Assembly (NCBI GenBank): GCA_937975705.1
Contig: CALJTX010000002.1
Coordinates: 1 to 64,000, forward strand
DNA length: 64,000 nucleotides
From: an uncultured Flavobacteriia bacterium
Lineage (GTDB): Bacteria; Bacteroidota; Bacteroidia; Flavobacteriales_D; Crocinitomicaceae
Direction: 5' to 3'
This document shows, in pieces, positions 24,532-33,703 of this stretch (within the stretch, counting starts at the first letter, position 1; every line of letters begins with the position of its first letter). The notes beneath the pieces were generated by a model that saw only the letters and a list, made by a program, of their open reading frames with translations, was not told the origin of the DNA and made no database searches. Made by a program: the position numbers and the translations under genes.

Positions 24532-25497
24532 TTAATAGGCCCGAGTAAACAAAAAATTCGCGAGTTCTTTTAATTCCTCTTTTGAGTTAGTTAATTCCAT
24601 GTCTTCAAGGGCGTTAAGTGCTTGATGGTGATGAAATTCCATTTTTGATTCACAGTAAGAACGCGCCCCGAGTGCAGTGTATAATTTTTGGGTTTGGGCC
24701 ACCTTTATTTGGGGGTCTAATGTAGACTCAATTTCTTGGAGTACTTTCAGTTCACTTTGATTTGCAGCTTTTTTGGCACTGATAGAAAGTAGGGTCTTTT
24801 TGTTTGCTAAAACATCACCGCCTATTTGTTTGCCAACTTGCGCACTTTCGCCAAAGAGGTCTAGGAGGTCGTCTTGGATCTGAAATGCAAGTCCGAGTTG
24901 CTCGCCAAATGCATATAAACGCGCCGCGTCTGCAGTACTTACTCCGCCCACGATTCCGCCCATTTGTAGGGCGCAACCTAACAAAACAGAGGTTTTGAGA
25001 CGGATCATTTCTATATACTCTTCTTCGGTGACATTCGATCTTTGTTCAAAATCCATATCCATTTGCTGACCTTCGCAAACCTCTACAGCTGTTTGATTGA
25101 AAACCTTAAATAAGGCCAAAAATGTTTCCGGATCATATGTGGAAAGTTGCGCGTAGGCTTTCACCAAAAGTACATCTCCCGATAGGATGGCTATGTTTGG
25201 ATTCCATTTTTCATGCACAGTTGCTTGTCCGCGGCGCAGAGGAGCGGCGTCCATGATGTCGTCGTGGATCAGAGAGAAATTATGAAAATATTCTACTGCA
25301 AGTGCAGCTGGTAAAGCTTTTTCAAATGGGCTGCCTGCAAGTTTGCAAGCCATCAAGCTGAGCATAGGGCGCATGCGCTTGCCACCTAATTGCAGGAAGT
25401 AGCGCAGCGGGTCGTAAAGATTAGCGGGTGTTTGCGGGAAGTGTTCTTGTTGAAGCACCTGCTCGAGATATGCGCTGTAGTTTGCTAGGTTTTTCAT
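24532..25497 (-). CDS. Polyprenyl diphosphate synthase (IspA/GGPP synthase family)
   Basis: The 321-residue protein condenses isopentenyl diphosphate with an allylic primer. The first aspartate-rich motif is DDIMD (in LIHDDIMDAAPLRRGQATVH) and the second is DDLLD (in QIQDDLLDLFG); GGKRMRPML is the substrate-binding arginine region. The residues before the first motif should set chain length, and a geranylgeranyl or farnesyl product is likely, but this is not certain. I chose the ATG at 25497 (MKNLANYSAYLEQ); the frame could extend to 25533 without family support. It follows the GLPGLI gene by 26 bases. Confidence 0.93.
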   Translation of the reverse strand: MKNLANYSAYLEQVLQQEHFPQTPANLYDPLRYFLQLGGKRMRPMLSLMACKLAGSPFEKALPAALAVEYFHNFSLIHDDIMDAAPLRRGQATVHEKWNPNIAILSGDVLLVKAYAQLSTYDPETFLALFKVFNQTAVEVCEGQQMDMDFEQRSNVTEEEYIEMIRLKTSVLLGCALQMGGIVGGVSTADAARLYAFGEQLGLAFQIQDDLLDLFGESAQVGKQIGGDVLANKKTLLSISAKKAANQSELKVLQEIESTLDPQIKVAQTQKLYTALGARSYCESKMEFHHHQALNALEDMELTNSKEELKELANFLFTRAY

Positions 25498-25523
25498 ATG
25501 CGGGTTGCTTTTGGCGTATCGAA

Positions 25524-26252
25524 CTATAACCAACGGAAGATATCGTCAAAAAGCCGCTTTCCCCAAGGGGTTGATCCGTATTCTTTTTCAATCTTTTGGC
25601 GCAATTCGGCGATGGTAAAAACCTTGTTTTTTCCGGGGCTGAGCAATAATTCTTCTCGTTTAGGTGCAATTGCGTCAATTTTTTTGGCAAAATAGACAAT
25701 TCCGCCATCTTCTGTGGCTAGCCCGAGAATAGTGCCTGGTAAGCCGCAAAAACCCTCCGGACCTACTGATGGTGTAAGCATTGGCGTGTACCACGCATAA
25801 AGGCGCGTACTGTCGTTTTTTTGATAAATTGCTTTTCTACATTCATAACCACAAATAGTGCGTTTGCTGTCTGTGATTTTCCAGGTGCGTTCGGGTAGGC
25901 TATCTTGCACATATACGTTTTGTCCGAAAACCGCAAGCATCATGAGTTGGTTGTTGTCCTTGAGGTTTTGGTAATAGGCATTTTTGGTGGTGAGCCAAGC
26001 CATTTCTTCGGGTTCATTACTAGGCACGACTGCAAAGTAGGCAGCAGTATCGTTGAAGAAAAGCTGAAATGACTCGATGCGAATTTTGTTCTCTTCGGTC
26101 ACAAAACGTTTCATGCGTTCATCTTTGAAGCGCTTTTCAAGATTGGTGCGGCGCTCAAAAGTGATTTTGCCAGCATGAATGTATTCGGTTTGTGCCCAAG
26201 CCTGTAGGCTGAGCAACACGGCACTAATGCCACATACGAAGATCTTCTTCAC
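25524..26252 (-). CDS. GLPGLI family protein
   Basis: The 242-residue protein has a signal peptide (ending AWAQ) and matches the GLPGLI family of Bacteroidota: an early AGKITFERRTN strand, the conserved CGYECRKAIYQ motif, and the name-giving segment, here CGLPGTILGLATEDG. The function of the family is unknown. As often seen, it directly follows a large TonB-receptor-like barrel gene. The signal peptide fixes the start at 26252, inside the end of the barrel gene (29-base overlap), so the two are probably translated together. Confidence 0.9.
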   Translation of the reverse strand: MKKIFVCGISAVLLSLQAWAQTEYIHAGKITFERRTNLEKRFKDERMKRFVTEENKIRIESFQLFFNDTAAYFAVVPSNEPEEMAWLTTKNAYYQNLKDNNQLMMLAVFGQNVYVQDSLPERTWKITDSKRTICGYECRKAIYQKNDSTRLYAWYTPMLTPSVGPEGFCGLPGTILGLATEDGGIVYFAKKIDAIAPKREELLLSPGKNKVFTIAELRQKIEKEYGSTPWGKRLFDDIFRWL

Positions 26253-28968
26253 GGGTTTTGTTGTTGTTAAATTTGTAAGTCAAGCGCAAGAGAAAATAAC
26301 GTGTAATGATGCGCGTGTAGTTATCTGTGATCATGTTGCCACTCACGGTGCGCTGCACATTGATGTTTTGGTTGAGCAAATCGTTGATAGACAAACCTAA
26401 GATGAGGTTTTCTGTTTTCAAGAAAGCTTTTTGAAGCTCTAGATCAACGATAAAGAGATCGCGGTTGAAGGCGGCAGCACGCCCACGGTTCATGGTGTAA
26501 TTGAGTTCCCATTTGAAACGGAAATGAGCAGGTAAGCGCCAGTCACCGGTCATGAAATAATTTTGGGTAGAGTAGGGCTGATTCGAAAAAGTACTCAATG
26601 TAGTGACAGGATTCACATATGTGTAGTCCGCACCAACATTCAACTCCAAGCTATCCAAACTGACCTCAATAGAAAAGGCGCCGTTCAGAGTAGTTGTACT
26701 GGTTGTATTGAGCTGCCCATTGATCAAGTTGTTGTTTTTAAAGTAAGAGGCGTTCAAACTTGGTTCGAAGGTCAACTTGCGGTTCAAAATAGGGTAGCCA
26801 CCGCCTGCATAAACGGTTGCAAACATATTGCCGTCGACATTGACAGTCTTTGAAATGGTGCGACCAAATTGGTCAAAGGTGGTGCTGTTGCCAAAGTCGT
26901 TTTGTGTAAATGTAGCATTTCCACCAGACCAAATGTAGCGACCGGTCATGGCTTGCCAAACGTTGGCATTGAAGTTGATTTGGTGCTGATAGTTGGGCTT
27001 GAGGTCAGGATTTCCTTCTTGGATGCGGTTCGGGTTGGTGTTGTCACGAACCGGTTGAAGGTCGTTTGCGCTTGGCGGAGCAGAATAGGTGCTGTAGCGC
27101 AGATTGATGCGCTTGGCCATGCTCGGCTTAAATTGATAAGCAAAGTTGGGTAAGAAATTAGAGATGTTTTGGTTGATGCCAACATTATTGAACTGATTGA
27201 TGTTGTCAATTTGAATGTTTCTAAAGCCCAAACCGCCAGAAATGCGGTGGCTCTTGTAGAGGTAGGTGAGGGTAGTTGTACCGCGTTGCTGAAAGCGCTC
27301 ATTGACAAAATCATTGGTAAACAAGCTGTCAATTTGATTGAACTGCCCCACTAAATTCGGGTTGTAAGTATAACGCGCTTGGTTGGATGCGCCAAGTTCT
27401 AAGAAGTACTCGGTGGTGAGTAAAAAGCTTTTGGAAAGCGGCTCTGTATAGGAAAGCGTTACATAATTTGTGTTGCCAAAGTTATTATTGGTCTTTCTTT
27501 GATTGGCAATAGTATCAAAAGCCAATGCAGCGGTGTTGGTCACCAACTGACCTTCTGAGGTGTTGTTGTTGTAACGCAAAATGTATTTGGCCTCAAATTC
27601 GCGGTCTTTTTTACCGAACTTTCTTCTTAAAATGGCTTCTGAATTGCTGCTTACACCTTTTGAATCATAAGTGTTGTTGACGTTGGTAAGTAGGTAAGAA
27701 GCAAAGCTATCGTCTCTGAAGTCGTTGATGGAGGTGTTGTTTTGGGTTCCGAGGTCAAAATGTACATTCGGTTTGATTTCGAGTTTGGTGAGTGAATCGA
27801 TATCGATTTGTAAATTCAAATTGATGCGGTGCGAACTGCTCGTAGACTGGTTGTTGGTAGAGTCTTTGGTGTAGTAAGAGCTGTCTGCAAGGAAATACTG
27901 CGTTTGGGAGCTTGAATTGGCCTGCAAGCGACTGTCGTAGTAGGCGTAGTTGACCCCGAGTTTTACTTTATCAGACAAACGATCGTTGTAATAAACACCC
28001 GTTTTGAGGGTCTGTGGAATACCCGATTTATTGCCTCTGGAGTCGCGGTCCCAGAAATTGAGGCCGCTGGCGTCTCTTTCGTTGTCTAGACCAAATTTGT
28101 TCATGTCGCCAAATCCAAAGCTGGATTTAGGCGTATTGGAGGCAAGCATGAAGACGGAAATCTTTTGGGTTTTATTGAATTTATTGAACAAGAGTTCGGA
28201 TTCATAAAAGGCTTCGTCTGCGGCACCTTGGTTCATGTCGGAGGCAACGGCCGCCTTGCCAAAATAACCTCGCTTGGCTTCGTCCTTGAGCTTCAGGTCT
28301 AGGACTTGAATTTTGTCGTCTTCGCCCGCTGCGGCATCTTCGTTTTTCTTTTCATACACTTGTACAGATTCAACACCGTTGGCGGCTAAGTTTTTGGTGG
28401 CTATGGTGGGGTCTGAGCCAAAGAATTCATCGCCATCGACAAGTACCTGACTGATTTCTTTTCCTTGTGAGGTAATGCTGCCGTCGTCTTCAACTTTGAT
28501 TCCTGGAAGTTTTTTGAGAAGGTCTTCAACCACTGCATTTTCCGCAACCTTAAATGAGTCGGCAACAAAAATGAGCGTATCGCCACTGAAATACATCGCG
28601 TTGCGGTTGCGTGTCACCACCACAGCTTGAACGTCCTGAACCTTAGGGTAGAGACGGATGTCGGGGAGCTCAAAGGTTGACTTTTTGGCGGAGCCCATTA
28701 AGTAAATACTGCGCGGGGTCCAGTTGTTGTGCTCAATAACTAATTGAAATGAGTCGAGCGGAAGGTTGTTTATGGCAAATTCTCCGTTGGCATTGCTTCG
28801 GGTATAGCTCACCAAAACGGAATCGCGTAGGTGTATGGCCATGATGCTCGCCTGGTGAATGGGCTGTACGCCAGAGCTATCCACCAAACGGCCGCTGACT
28901 TTCATGTTTTGACTGTAGGAAAGTGCCGTAAAAAGAAATGTGAGGCTGAGTAAAAGTAATTTTTTCAT
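26224..28968 (-). CDS. Outer-membrane beta-barrel protein with CarboxypepD-like and plug domains
   Basis: The 914-residue protein begins with a signal peptide (SYSQ), a carboxypeptidase regulatory-like domain (about residues 22-105, KVSGRLVDSSG to LPDIRLYP), a TonB-receptor plug-like domain (about 110-215, with VEDLLKKLPGIKVEDDGSI and ISQVLVDGDEFFG), and a long barrel. It is of the TonB-dependent-receptor-like group paired with GLPGLI proteins. The substrate is unknown. I did not see a clear TonB box. The final strand is TRYFLLRLTYKFNNN followed by a short tail, KTREEDLRMWH. No good promoter motif is seen before it. Confidence 0.9.
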   Translation of the reverse strand: MKKLLLLSLTFLFTALSYSQNMKVSGRLVDSSGVQPIHQASIMAIHLRDSVLVSYTRSNANGEFAINNLPLDSFQLVIEHNNWTPRSIYLMGSAKKSTFELPDIRLYPKVQDVQAVVVTRNRNAMYFSGDTLIFVADSFKVAENAVVEDLLKKLPGIKVEDDGSITSQGKEISQVLVDGDEFFGSDPTIATKNLAANGVESVQVYEKKNEDAAAGEDDKIQVLDLKLKDEAKRGYFGKAAVASDMNQGAADEAFYESELLFNKFNKTQKISVFMLASNTPKSSFGFGDMNKFGLDNERDASGLNFWDRDSRGNKSGIPQTLKTGVYYNDRLSDKVKLGVNYAYYDSRLQANSSSQTQYFLADSSYYTKDSTNNQSTSSSHRINLNLQIDIDSLTKLEIKPNVHFDLGTQNNTSINDFRDDSFASYLLTNVNNTYDSKGVSSNSEAILRRKFGKKDREFEAKYILRYNNNTSEGQLVTNTAALAFDTIANQRKTNNNFGNTNYVTLSYTEPLSKSFLLTTEYFLELGASNQARYTYNPNLVGQFNQIDSLFTNDFVNERFQQRGTTTLTYLYKSHRISGGLGFRNIQIDNINQFNNVGINQNISNFLPNFAYQFKPSMAKRINLRYSTYSAPPSANDLQPVRDNTNPNRIQEGNPDLKPNYQHQINFNANVWQAMTGRYIWSGGNATFTQNDFGNSTTFDQFGRTISKTVNVDGNMFATVYAGGGYPILNRKLTFEPSLNASYFKNNNLINGQLNTTSTTTLNGAFSIEVSLDSLELNVGADYTYVNPVTTLSTFSNQPYSTQNYFMTGDWRLPAHFRFKWELNYTMNRGRAAAFNRDLFIVDLELQKAFLKTENLILGLSINDLLNQNINVQRTVSGNMITDNYTRIITRYFLLRLTYKFNNNKTREEDLRMWH

Positions 28969-29022
28969 GAAGTAAGGGTCAGTACAACCTTATAAGACGT
29001 TTGAACGCTATAAAATGTTGCA

Positions 29023-29811
29023 TTAGTTTTTTTGAATTGCAGTCAGTACCTGATATTGTAAGCCAGAGGCTTCTTGAACATCTTGAAATTGGATGGTGTA
29101 TACGTGTCGTTTAAAGGCAGCTGGATTTTTTTCAAAAGCCAATACTGCGGTGTCGTTGGGTGCGTAGGCCAGGTTGGTGGAGTAGTCGTCATTTCCAAAC
29201 TGAACAAATTTCTTGTTGAAGGCTTCGTCAAAACCTTGAAAATGCAGCGCAAATGCCCCATTTTGATTTTGCATTTGAGAGAGCAGCTGTAAGGCGTTGT
29301 CGATGTCTTTGTTGGTTTTCTTGTCGGAGCTTACGGCTTTAAATGGCCCGGATTTGCCATTGATAACCGCTCTTTTATAGCTGGCAATTGGGCTTTGGTT
29401 GGCGTTGTAAAAGATAAATGAAACTTCATTTTTTAGGGTGGATAGGCGCATGTTGGTCTTGTTCACCAGTACCATACTCAAGACCTCTTTGAGAAAATAA
29501 AAAGTATATTGAACTTTAAATCCTAGGGTGTCTATTTTTTCGAGGCTCGCCTTTAGAATTTCTCCGTTTGGATCTAGTTGTGCTTCCGACTTGAGCGTAT
29601 AACCCGTTTTGTGCGTGAAATAAAGGGAAGGGAGACGATTGAGATCTTGGCGCGCATCTACTTTTTCTAAGTAGTTGAGAAAGGCAGAGAGACCTTTGAA
29701 AGCAGGCTCAAAAACCAATTTTGTTTCATTGTTTGTGCTCAAGTCTTTTGTGGTTTCTTTACAAGAAAGAAACAAGAAGGGGAGCAGAAGAAGCAGTACT
29801 TTTGGAATCAC
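29023..29811 (-). CDS. Putative lipoprotein of unknown function
   Basis: The 262-residue protein has a lipoprotein signal with Cys17 (FLFLSC). I do not recognise the family. After a short linker it shows a helix-rich start (FKGLSAFLNYLEKVDARQDL) and then strands with KTGYTLKSEAQLDPNGEI and KVQYTFYFLKEVLSMVLV. The start codon is GTG at 29811, chosen because it gives a proper signal peptide. It lies 54 bases before the barrel gene on the same strand and is divergent from ruvX with 46 bases between. Confidence 0.72.
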   Translation of the reverse strand: MIPKVLLLLLPFLFLSCKETTKDLSTNNETKLVFEPAFKGLSAFLNYLEKVDARQDLNRLPSLYFTHKTGYTLKSEAQLDPNGEILKASLEKIDTLGFKVQYTFYFLKEVLSMVLVNKTNMRLSTLKNEVSFIFYNANQSPIASYKRAVINGKSGPFKAVSSDKKTNKDIDNALQLLSQMQNQNGAFALHFQGFDEAFNKKFVQFGNDDYSTNLAYAPNDTAVLAFEKNPAAFKRHVYTIQFQDVQEASGLQYQVLTAIQKN

Positions 29812-29845
29812 AGCACGAAATTACAAATACTTCGCCGAAACTACT

Positions 29846-29853
29846 TAATTTTG
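29846..29853 (+). promoter_or_regulatory. -7 promoter element for ruvX, leaderless spacing
   Basis: TAATTTTG matches TAnnTTTG; the ATG starts 5 bases after its last G. A -33 TTG is not visible. Confidence 0.4.
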
Positions 29854-29857
29854 AAGG

Positions 29858-30265
29858 ATGTCAGTAGTACTTTGCATTGATTTTGGACTCAAACGCTGTG
29901 GTTTGGCCATCAGCGACCCGAATCGGATCATTGCGAGTCCTTTGCAGACCATCGAATCCATTCAACTTGAAAATTGGCTTGAACAAGAAATCCCGAAGCG
30001 TAAAATTGTCGAAATTGTACTAGGGTATCCTACCCGTTTAGACGGATCCGACTCTCACGTCACTGAAAACGTACGTTTGTTGAAAGCAGTACTTGAAAAG
30101 AAATTCCCGCTGATACCCATAGTTTTATTTGACGAACGGTTTTCATCCAAAATGGCGAGTAAAGCTATTTTTCAGATGGGTCATAAAAAGAAAAAGCACG
30201 ACAAAAGCTTAGTTGATCAGGTGGCAGCGGCCATGATTTTACAAGAATACTTGGGTCAAAGCTAA
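29858..30265 (+). CDS. ruvX: RuvX/YqgF pre-16S rRNA nuclease, Holliday-junction resolvase-like
   Basis: The 135-residue RNase H-fold protein has the first acidic site CIDFGLKRCGLAISD, the middle VLGYPTRLDGS segment, LFDERFSS, and the last acidic site KKHDKSLVDQVAAAMIL. In Escherichia coli YqgF trims the 5' end of pre-16S rRNA; a role at Holliday junctions was proposed from the fold. The ruvX-def order is frequent in Bacteroidota. The peptide deformylase gene starts 19 bases later with a promoter of its own. Confidence 0.94.
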   Translation: MSVVLCIDFGLKRCGLAISDPNRIIASPLQTIESIQLENWLEQEIPKRKIVEIVLGYPTRLDGSDSHVTENVRLLKAVLEKKFPLIPIVLFDERFSSKMASKAIFQMGHKKKKHDKSLVDQVAAAMILQEYLGQS

Positions 30266-30280
30266 TCCTTGTTAAATTTG
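30251..30280 (+). promoter_or_regulatory. promoter of def, leaderless spacing
   Basis: TTG (30251-30253), 19 bases, then TAAATTTG (30273-30280), a perfect match to the Bacteroidota consensus. The def ATG begins 5 bases after the last G, so the mRNA should begin at or next to the start codon. The -33 element lies inside the end of ruvX. Confidence 0.6.
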
Positions 30281-30284
30281 CAAC

Positions 30285-30884
30285 ATGATTTTACCAATAG
30301 TCGCTTACGGAGATCCCGTCTTGAAAAAAGAAGCTGAAGAAATCGACCAGCAATATCCCGATTTACAAAAGCTCATTGCCGATATGTTTGAAACCATGTA
30401 CCATGCCAAAGGTGTGGGTCTGGCAGCACCCCAAATTGGCAAGAGTATCCGTTTGTTTATTGTCGACGGCAGCCCCTTTGCCGACGAAGAAGGCGATGAA
30501 CCAGATCCAATGGCAGCAGGTATAGAAAATTTCAAAAAAGTATTCATCAATCCAATCATTGAAGAAGAAAGTGGTGCCAAATGGGCTTTTCAAGAAGGTT
30601 GCTTGTCTATACCCGGCATCCGCGAAAATGTCCAACGCAAAGAGAAAGTACTCATCACTTATTACGATGAAAACTGGGTTTTCCACGAAGAAACTTTCGA
30701 CGGTTATGCAGCGCGCATTATTCAGCACGAATACGACCACATTGAAGGCGTTCTTTTTACAGACCACCTCAGTCCACTCAAGAAAAAATTACTCCTCAAA
30801 CGCCTTGGCAATATTACACAAGGCGCCATTCAAGTTGACTACAAAATGAGTTTTCCAGGCGGCAAAAAACCGCGCATGATCTAA
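30285..30884 (+). CDS. def: Peptide deformylase
   Basis: Def removes the formyl group from the initiator methionine of new proteins. The 199-residue protein has all three family motifs: GVGLAAPQ (residues 43-50), EGCLS with metal ligand Cys106, and HEYDH with ligands His148 and His152 and catalytic Glu149. An acidic insert, ADEEGDEPDP, sits between the first and second motifs, making the protein longer than the E. coli enzyme, as is common in this phylum. It is followed after 5 bases by a lipoprotein gene. Confidence 0.97.
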   Translation: MILPIVAYGDPVLKKEAEEIDQQYPDLQKLIADMFETMYHAKGVGLAAPQIGKSIRLFIVDGSPFADEEGDEPDPMAAGIENFKKVFINPIIEEESGAKWAFQEGCLSIPGIRENVQRKEKVLITYYDENWVFHEETFDGYAARIIQHEYDHIEGVLFTDHLSPLKKKLLLKRLGNITQGAIQVDYKMSFPGGKKPRMI

Positions 30885-30889
30885 ACGCT

Positions 30890-31456
30890 ATGAAAAGACT
30901 AACTATTTTCACTTTCCTTTCTTTTTTATTCTTGGTTTCCTGCGGGGAAAGCCCAGAGCACAAAACCAAAAAAGAAAATCTACGCGAGGGTATCACGGCT
31001 TATGAAGATTCACTTGCCAATTTGCAAAAAGACCCTCAAAAAGCGGCTAAAATCACGAGTCTGGCTCAAATAGAACTGATCAATCGGTTGCTGGCCTACA
31101 GCCGCAGCTTTCCAGCAGATACGTTTTCTGCCGATTGCCTGTTCAAGGCCCACATGATTTACGAGCACTTGCGCGCACCACGTGAGGCAAGGGCTTATGG
31201 CGATACCTTATTGCAGCGCTTCCCCAACTACAAAAATAGATTGTTGGTGATCGAAAGCATGGGCAGTTCATACGACATCAATGCGCCGCGCGACACCGCA
31301 ATGGTGCGCAAATACTACAACCTTCTTTTGAAAGACGCGAAGGTACCTGTGCAAAAAAAGAAGGATATCAAGGCGCGCTTGGCCAAACTTGACTTAACTT
31401 TTGAGCAGTATATCATGCAAGGAGCAGCAGGTCAGTTGGTTGGTCAAGGAAATTAA
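30890..31456 (+). CDS. Putative lipoprotein with TPR-like helices
   Basis: The 188-residue protein has a lipoprotein signal with Cys18 (FLVSC). The mature part is helical, with segments such as AFDTFSADCLFKAHMIYEHL-like helices (residues about 78-95) and EARAYGDTLLQRFPNYK, that resemble tetratricopeptide repeats of the BamD or YbgF type. I cannot assign a function. It is 5 bases after def and surely in that transcript. Its stop codon and the aroA stop on the other strand share bases (TTAA), a 4-base convergent overlap. Confidence 0.72.
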   Translation: MKRLTIFTFLSFLFLVSCGESPEHKTKKENLREGITAYEDSLANLQKDPQKAAKITSLAQIELINRLLAYSRSFPADTFSADCLFKAHMIYEHLRAPREARAYGDTLLQRFPNYKNRLLVIESMGSSYDINAPRDTAMVRKYYNLLLKDAKVPVQKKKDIKARLAKLDLTFEQYIMQGAAGQLVGQGN

Positions 31457-32655
31457 GCGCGCGTAAGGCGCAGAAAGTCTTGGATAAAATCTGGGTAAGA
31501 TTTTTGAAGCGAACTAGTGTCTTCAGGTATTTGAAAACCAGCAGCTAACAGATGCGCAATGCAACTCGCCATTACAATTCGGTGGTCATTAAAGGTTTGT
31601 ATTTGCCCTGCTTTGATTTGGCCTGTACCTTCTATTTCAATTTTATCCTCAATAATTTGATAAGCAATGCCCCAAATAGCTAGGGCTGCGCACATGGCTT
31701 TCAAGCGATCTGACTCCTTGTTTTTGAGCCGATGAATACCACTGATTGTGCTTTTACCTTGTGCTGCACAAGCCAACACGACAAGCACTGGAAATAAATC
31801 GGGTTGTTGGGTGCAATCAAAGTCAAAAGGAGTTTTGTCCGAGCTCTCCAAAACCATGAGTTGAGCGTTTATCCATTCGCATTTTGCACCAAATTGCGTT
31901 AGTGCGCTCAGCAGGTTTTGGTCGGGTTGTAAACTTGAACACTTGAGTCCAGAGAGTTCGATATGTCCGCGAATGGCTGCGCCTACTAAATGTGCGGCCA
32001 CACTGCTCCAGTCTCCCTCTACTTGTGCACTTGTGCAAAAAAGTTGTTGAGCACCTTCAAAAGTGTATGTTTCTCCAGTTTGTTGGTACACAAAACCAAA
32101 TTGCTTTAATGCGGCTAGCGTCATTTCAAAATAGGGTCGGCTATTGAGCTTTTTGATGCTGATTTGCCAATTTCCGGGGTGTTTGGCGGCCATTAAGAAT
32201 AGGCCAGAAATATACTGAGATCCTTCTGTGCCATCAACTTCAATTGTTGTCTGGCTGATCGCCCCACTGATTTGAAGGGGTAATTTACCCGCCTGATGTA
32301 CCACTGTAAGCCCCAATTGTTCAAGGAGCTGTATGGTTGCAAAATGCGTTCTTTGGAGTAGGGTGCCGTGGCCCGTGAGTTGATACGACGAACAGAAATT
32401 TTGTGCTACAAAAGCAAGTGTACGCAGTGCAAAACCACTTTCGCCAACGTCAATAAGTGCGTCGTGATGCACGTTTTCTTTGTTGCACAGAGCAGCCAAG
32501 GCATTTTTCATGGCTTGGGTGTCGCGGTCTGTTCCGAGGTTTTCTAACTGGCAAGTTTGGTTCGAGAGCGCGGCTAGTATCAACAAGCGTTGCCCGTAGC
32601 TTTTAGAAGATGGCGCATTTAAGTGCCCGCTATAACTTGGCGCTTTGGTTTTCAT
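31453..32655 (-). CDS. aroA: 3-phosphoshikimate 1-carboxyvinyltransferase (EPSP synthase)
   Basis: AroA joins phosphoenolpyruvate and shikimate-3-phosphate. The 400-residue protein is on the short side for the family but has the key motifs: LNAPSSKSYGQRLLI (Lys and Ser near the N-terminus), DVGESGFALRTLAF in place of the more usual GNAGTAxR, EGDWSSVAAHL, HRLKNKESDRLKAM and FNDHRIVMA. I chose the ATG at 32655; the frame to 32730 lies inside the preceding gene and has no family support. The start overlaps the DAHP synthase/chorismate mutase gene by 26 bases. Confidence 0.95.
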   Translation of the reverse strand: MKTKAPSYSGHLNAPSSKSYGQRLLILAALSNQTCQLENLGTDRDTQAMKNALAALCNKENVHHDALIDVGESGFALRTLAFVAQNFCSSYQLTGHGTLLQRTHFATIQLLEQLGLTVVHQAGKLPLQISGAISQTTIEVDGTEGSQYISGLFLMAAKHPGNWQISIKKLNSRPYFEMTLAALKQFGFVYQQTGETYTFEGAQQLFCTSAQVEGDWSSVAAHLVGAAIRGHIELSGLKCSSLQPDQNLLSALTQFGAKCEWINAQLMVLESSDKTPFDFDCTQQPDLFPVLVVLACAAQGKSTISGIHRLKNKESDRLKAMCAALAIWGIAYQIIEDKIEIEGTGQIKAGQIQTFNDHRIVMASCIAHLLAAGFQIPEDTSSLQKSYPDFIQDFLRLTRA

Positions 32656-33697
32656 TTGATTTATCGCTTTGCATGCCGAGTTGGATGCGAATGGATTCTT
32701 CGTGGAGCATTTTAATAAACAGCTCCGCAAATTCTTGAGAGAGGTCAGCGTTCAATGCTTTTTCTACGGTAGTCTTTAGGGTTTCTTCCCAACGTTGCAC
32801 TTGCAGAATAGGACTATTGTGGTTGCGTTTCAGTAAGCCAATTTGCCTAGAAAGCTCCATGCGTTCTTGTAGCAATTCAATGAGGCCATCATCGATGAGG
32901 CTCAGTTTGTCTCGGAATTCAGAGAGTTCGGAATGGAGTTGGTCACTTTTGGAACGCGGCTCCAGATGGCCGAGCAATTCTTTAAAGGCAGCAGGAGTAA
33001 TTTGTTGCTTGGCGTCGGTAAGCGCAATTGTTGGGTCGCAATGGGTTTCTACCATTAGGCCGTCATAGTGTAAATCTAGGGCTTGTTGGGCCAAAGGTGC
33101 AATGAGTGTGGCGCGCCCACCGATGTGAGACGGATCCATGACGAGTGGAATGTCGGGTCTCGCTTGCTTGAAATCAATAGCGATTTGCCAATGAGGGTTG
33201 TTGCGGTATTTGGTTTTTTGGTAAACAGAAAAACCGCGGTGAATGGCACCAATCACGCTGATCTGATGGCGCTCGAGTCTTTCGATGGCGCCTAGCCAGA
33301 GTTTGAGGTCGGGATTGACCGGATTTTTAACCATCACGGGTATCCCCGTTCCTTGCAGTGCTTCGGCAATTTCCTGCACTGTAAATGGGTTTACGGCAGA
33401 GCGTGCGCCAATCCAGACCATATCTACCTGATGAGCCGCAGCTGCTTTGACGTGTTCGGCGGTAGCTACTTCTGTGCAGATTTTATAACCAAACTGCTTG
33501 CGCACCTCTACAAGCCATGCGAGGCCTTGGTCTCCGATGCCTTCAAAGGCTCCGGGTTGCGTGCGCGGTTTCCAGATACCAGCTCTAAAATAAGAAAGCG
33601 GAAGACCTTGAAGACCTTCCGCTGTTTGGATAACTTGAGTAAGTGATTCGGCCGAACAAGGACCTGAAATCAGGCATGTAAAGAGGTCCGGACGCAT
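32630..33697 (-). CDS. Bifunctional DAHP synthase / chorismate mutase
   Basis: The 355-residue fusion has a type I-beta 3-deoxy-7-phosphoheptulonate synthase domain (residues about 1-245) and an AroQ-type chorismate mutase domain (about 255-345). The synthase shows GPCSAES, KPRTQPGAFEGIG, KNPVNPDLKLWLGAI, VMDPSHIGGR and MVETHCDP. The mutase shows FRDKLSLIDDGLIELLQERM and the SRQIGLLKR helix. The domain order (synthase first) is the usual one in Bacteroidota, where the mutase also gives feedback control. It begins 6 bases after rny and overlaps aroA. Confidence 0.95.
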   Translation of the reverse strand: MRPDLFTCLISGPCSAESLTQVIQTAEGLQGLPLSYFRAGIWKPRTQPGAFEGIGDQGLAWLVEVRKQFGYKICTEVATAEHVKAAAAHQVDMVWIGARSAVNPFTVQEIAEALQGTGIPVMVKNPVNPDLKLWLGAIERLERHQISVIGAIHRGFSVYQKTKYRNNPHWQIAIDFKQARPDIPLVMDPSHIGGRATLIAPLAQQALDLHYDGLMVETHCDPTIALTDAKQQITPAAFKELLGHLEPRSKSDQLHSELSEFRDKLSLIDDGLIELLQERMELSRQIGLLKRNHNSPILQVQRWEETLKTTVEKALNADLSQEFAELFIKMLHEESIRIQLGMQSDKSNENQSAKL

Positions 33698-33703
33698 CTG
33701 TTG

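Noticed and set aside
32656..32730. N-terminal extension of AroA
   Set aside because: It lies wholly inside the chorismate mutase domain of the upstream gene and lacks similarity to EPSP synthase.
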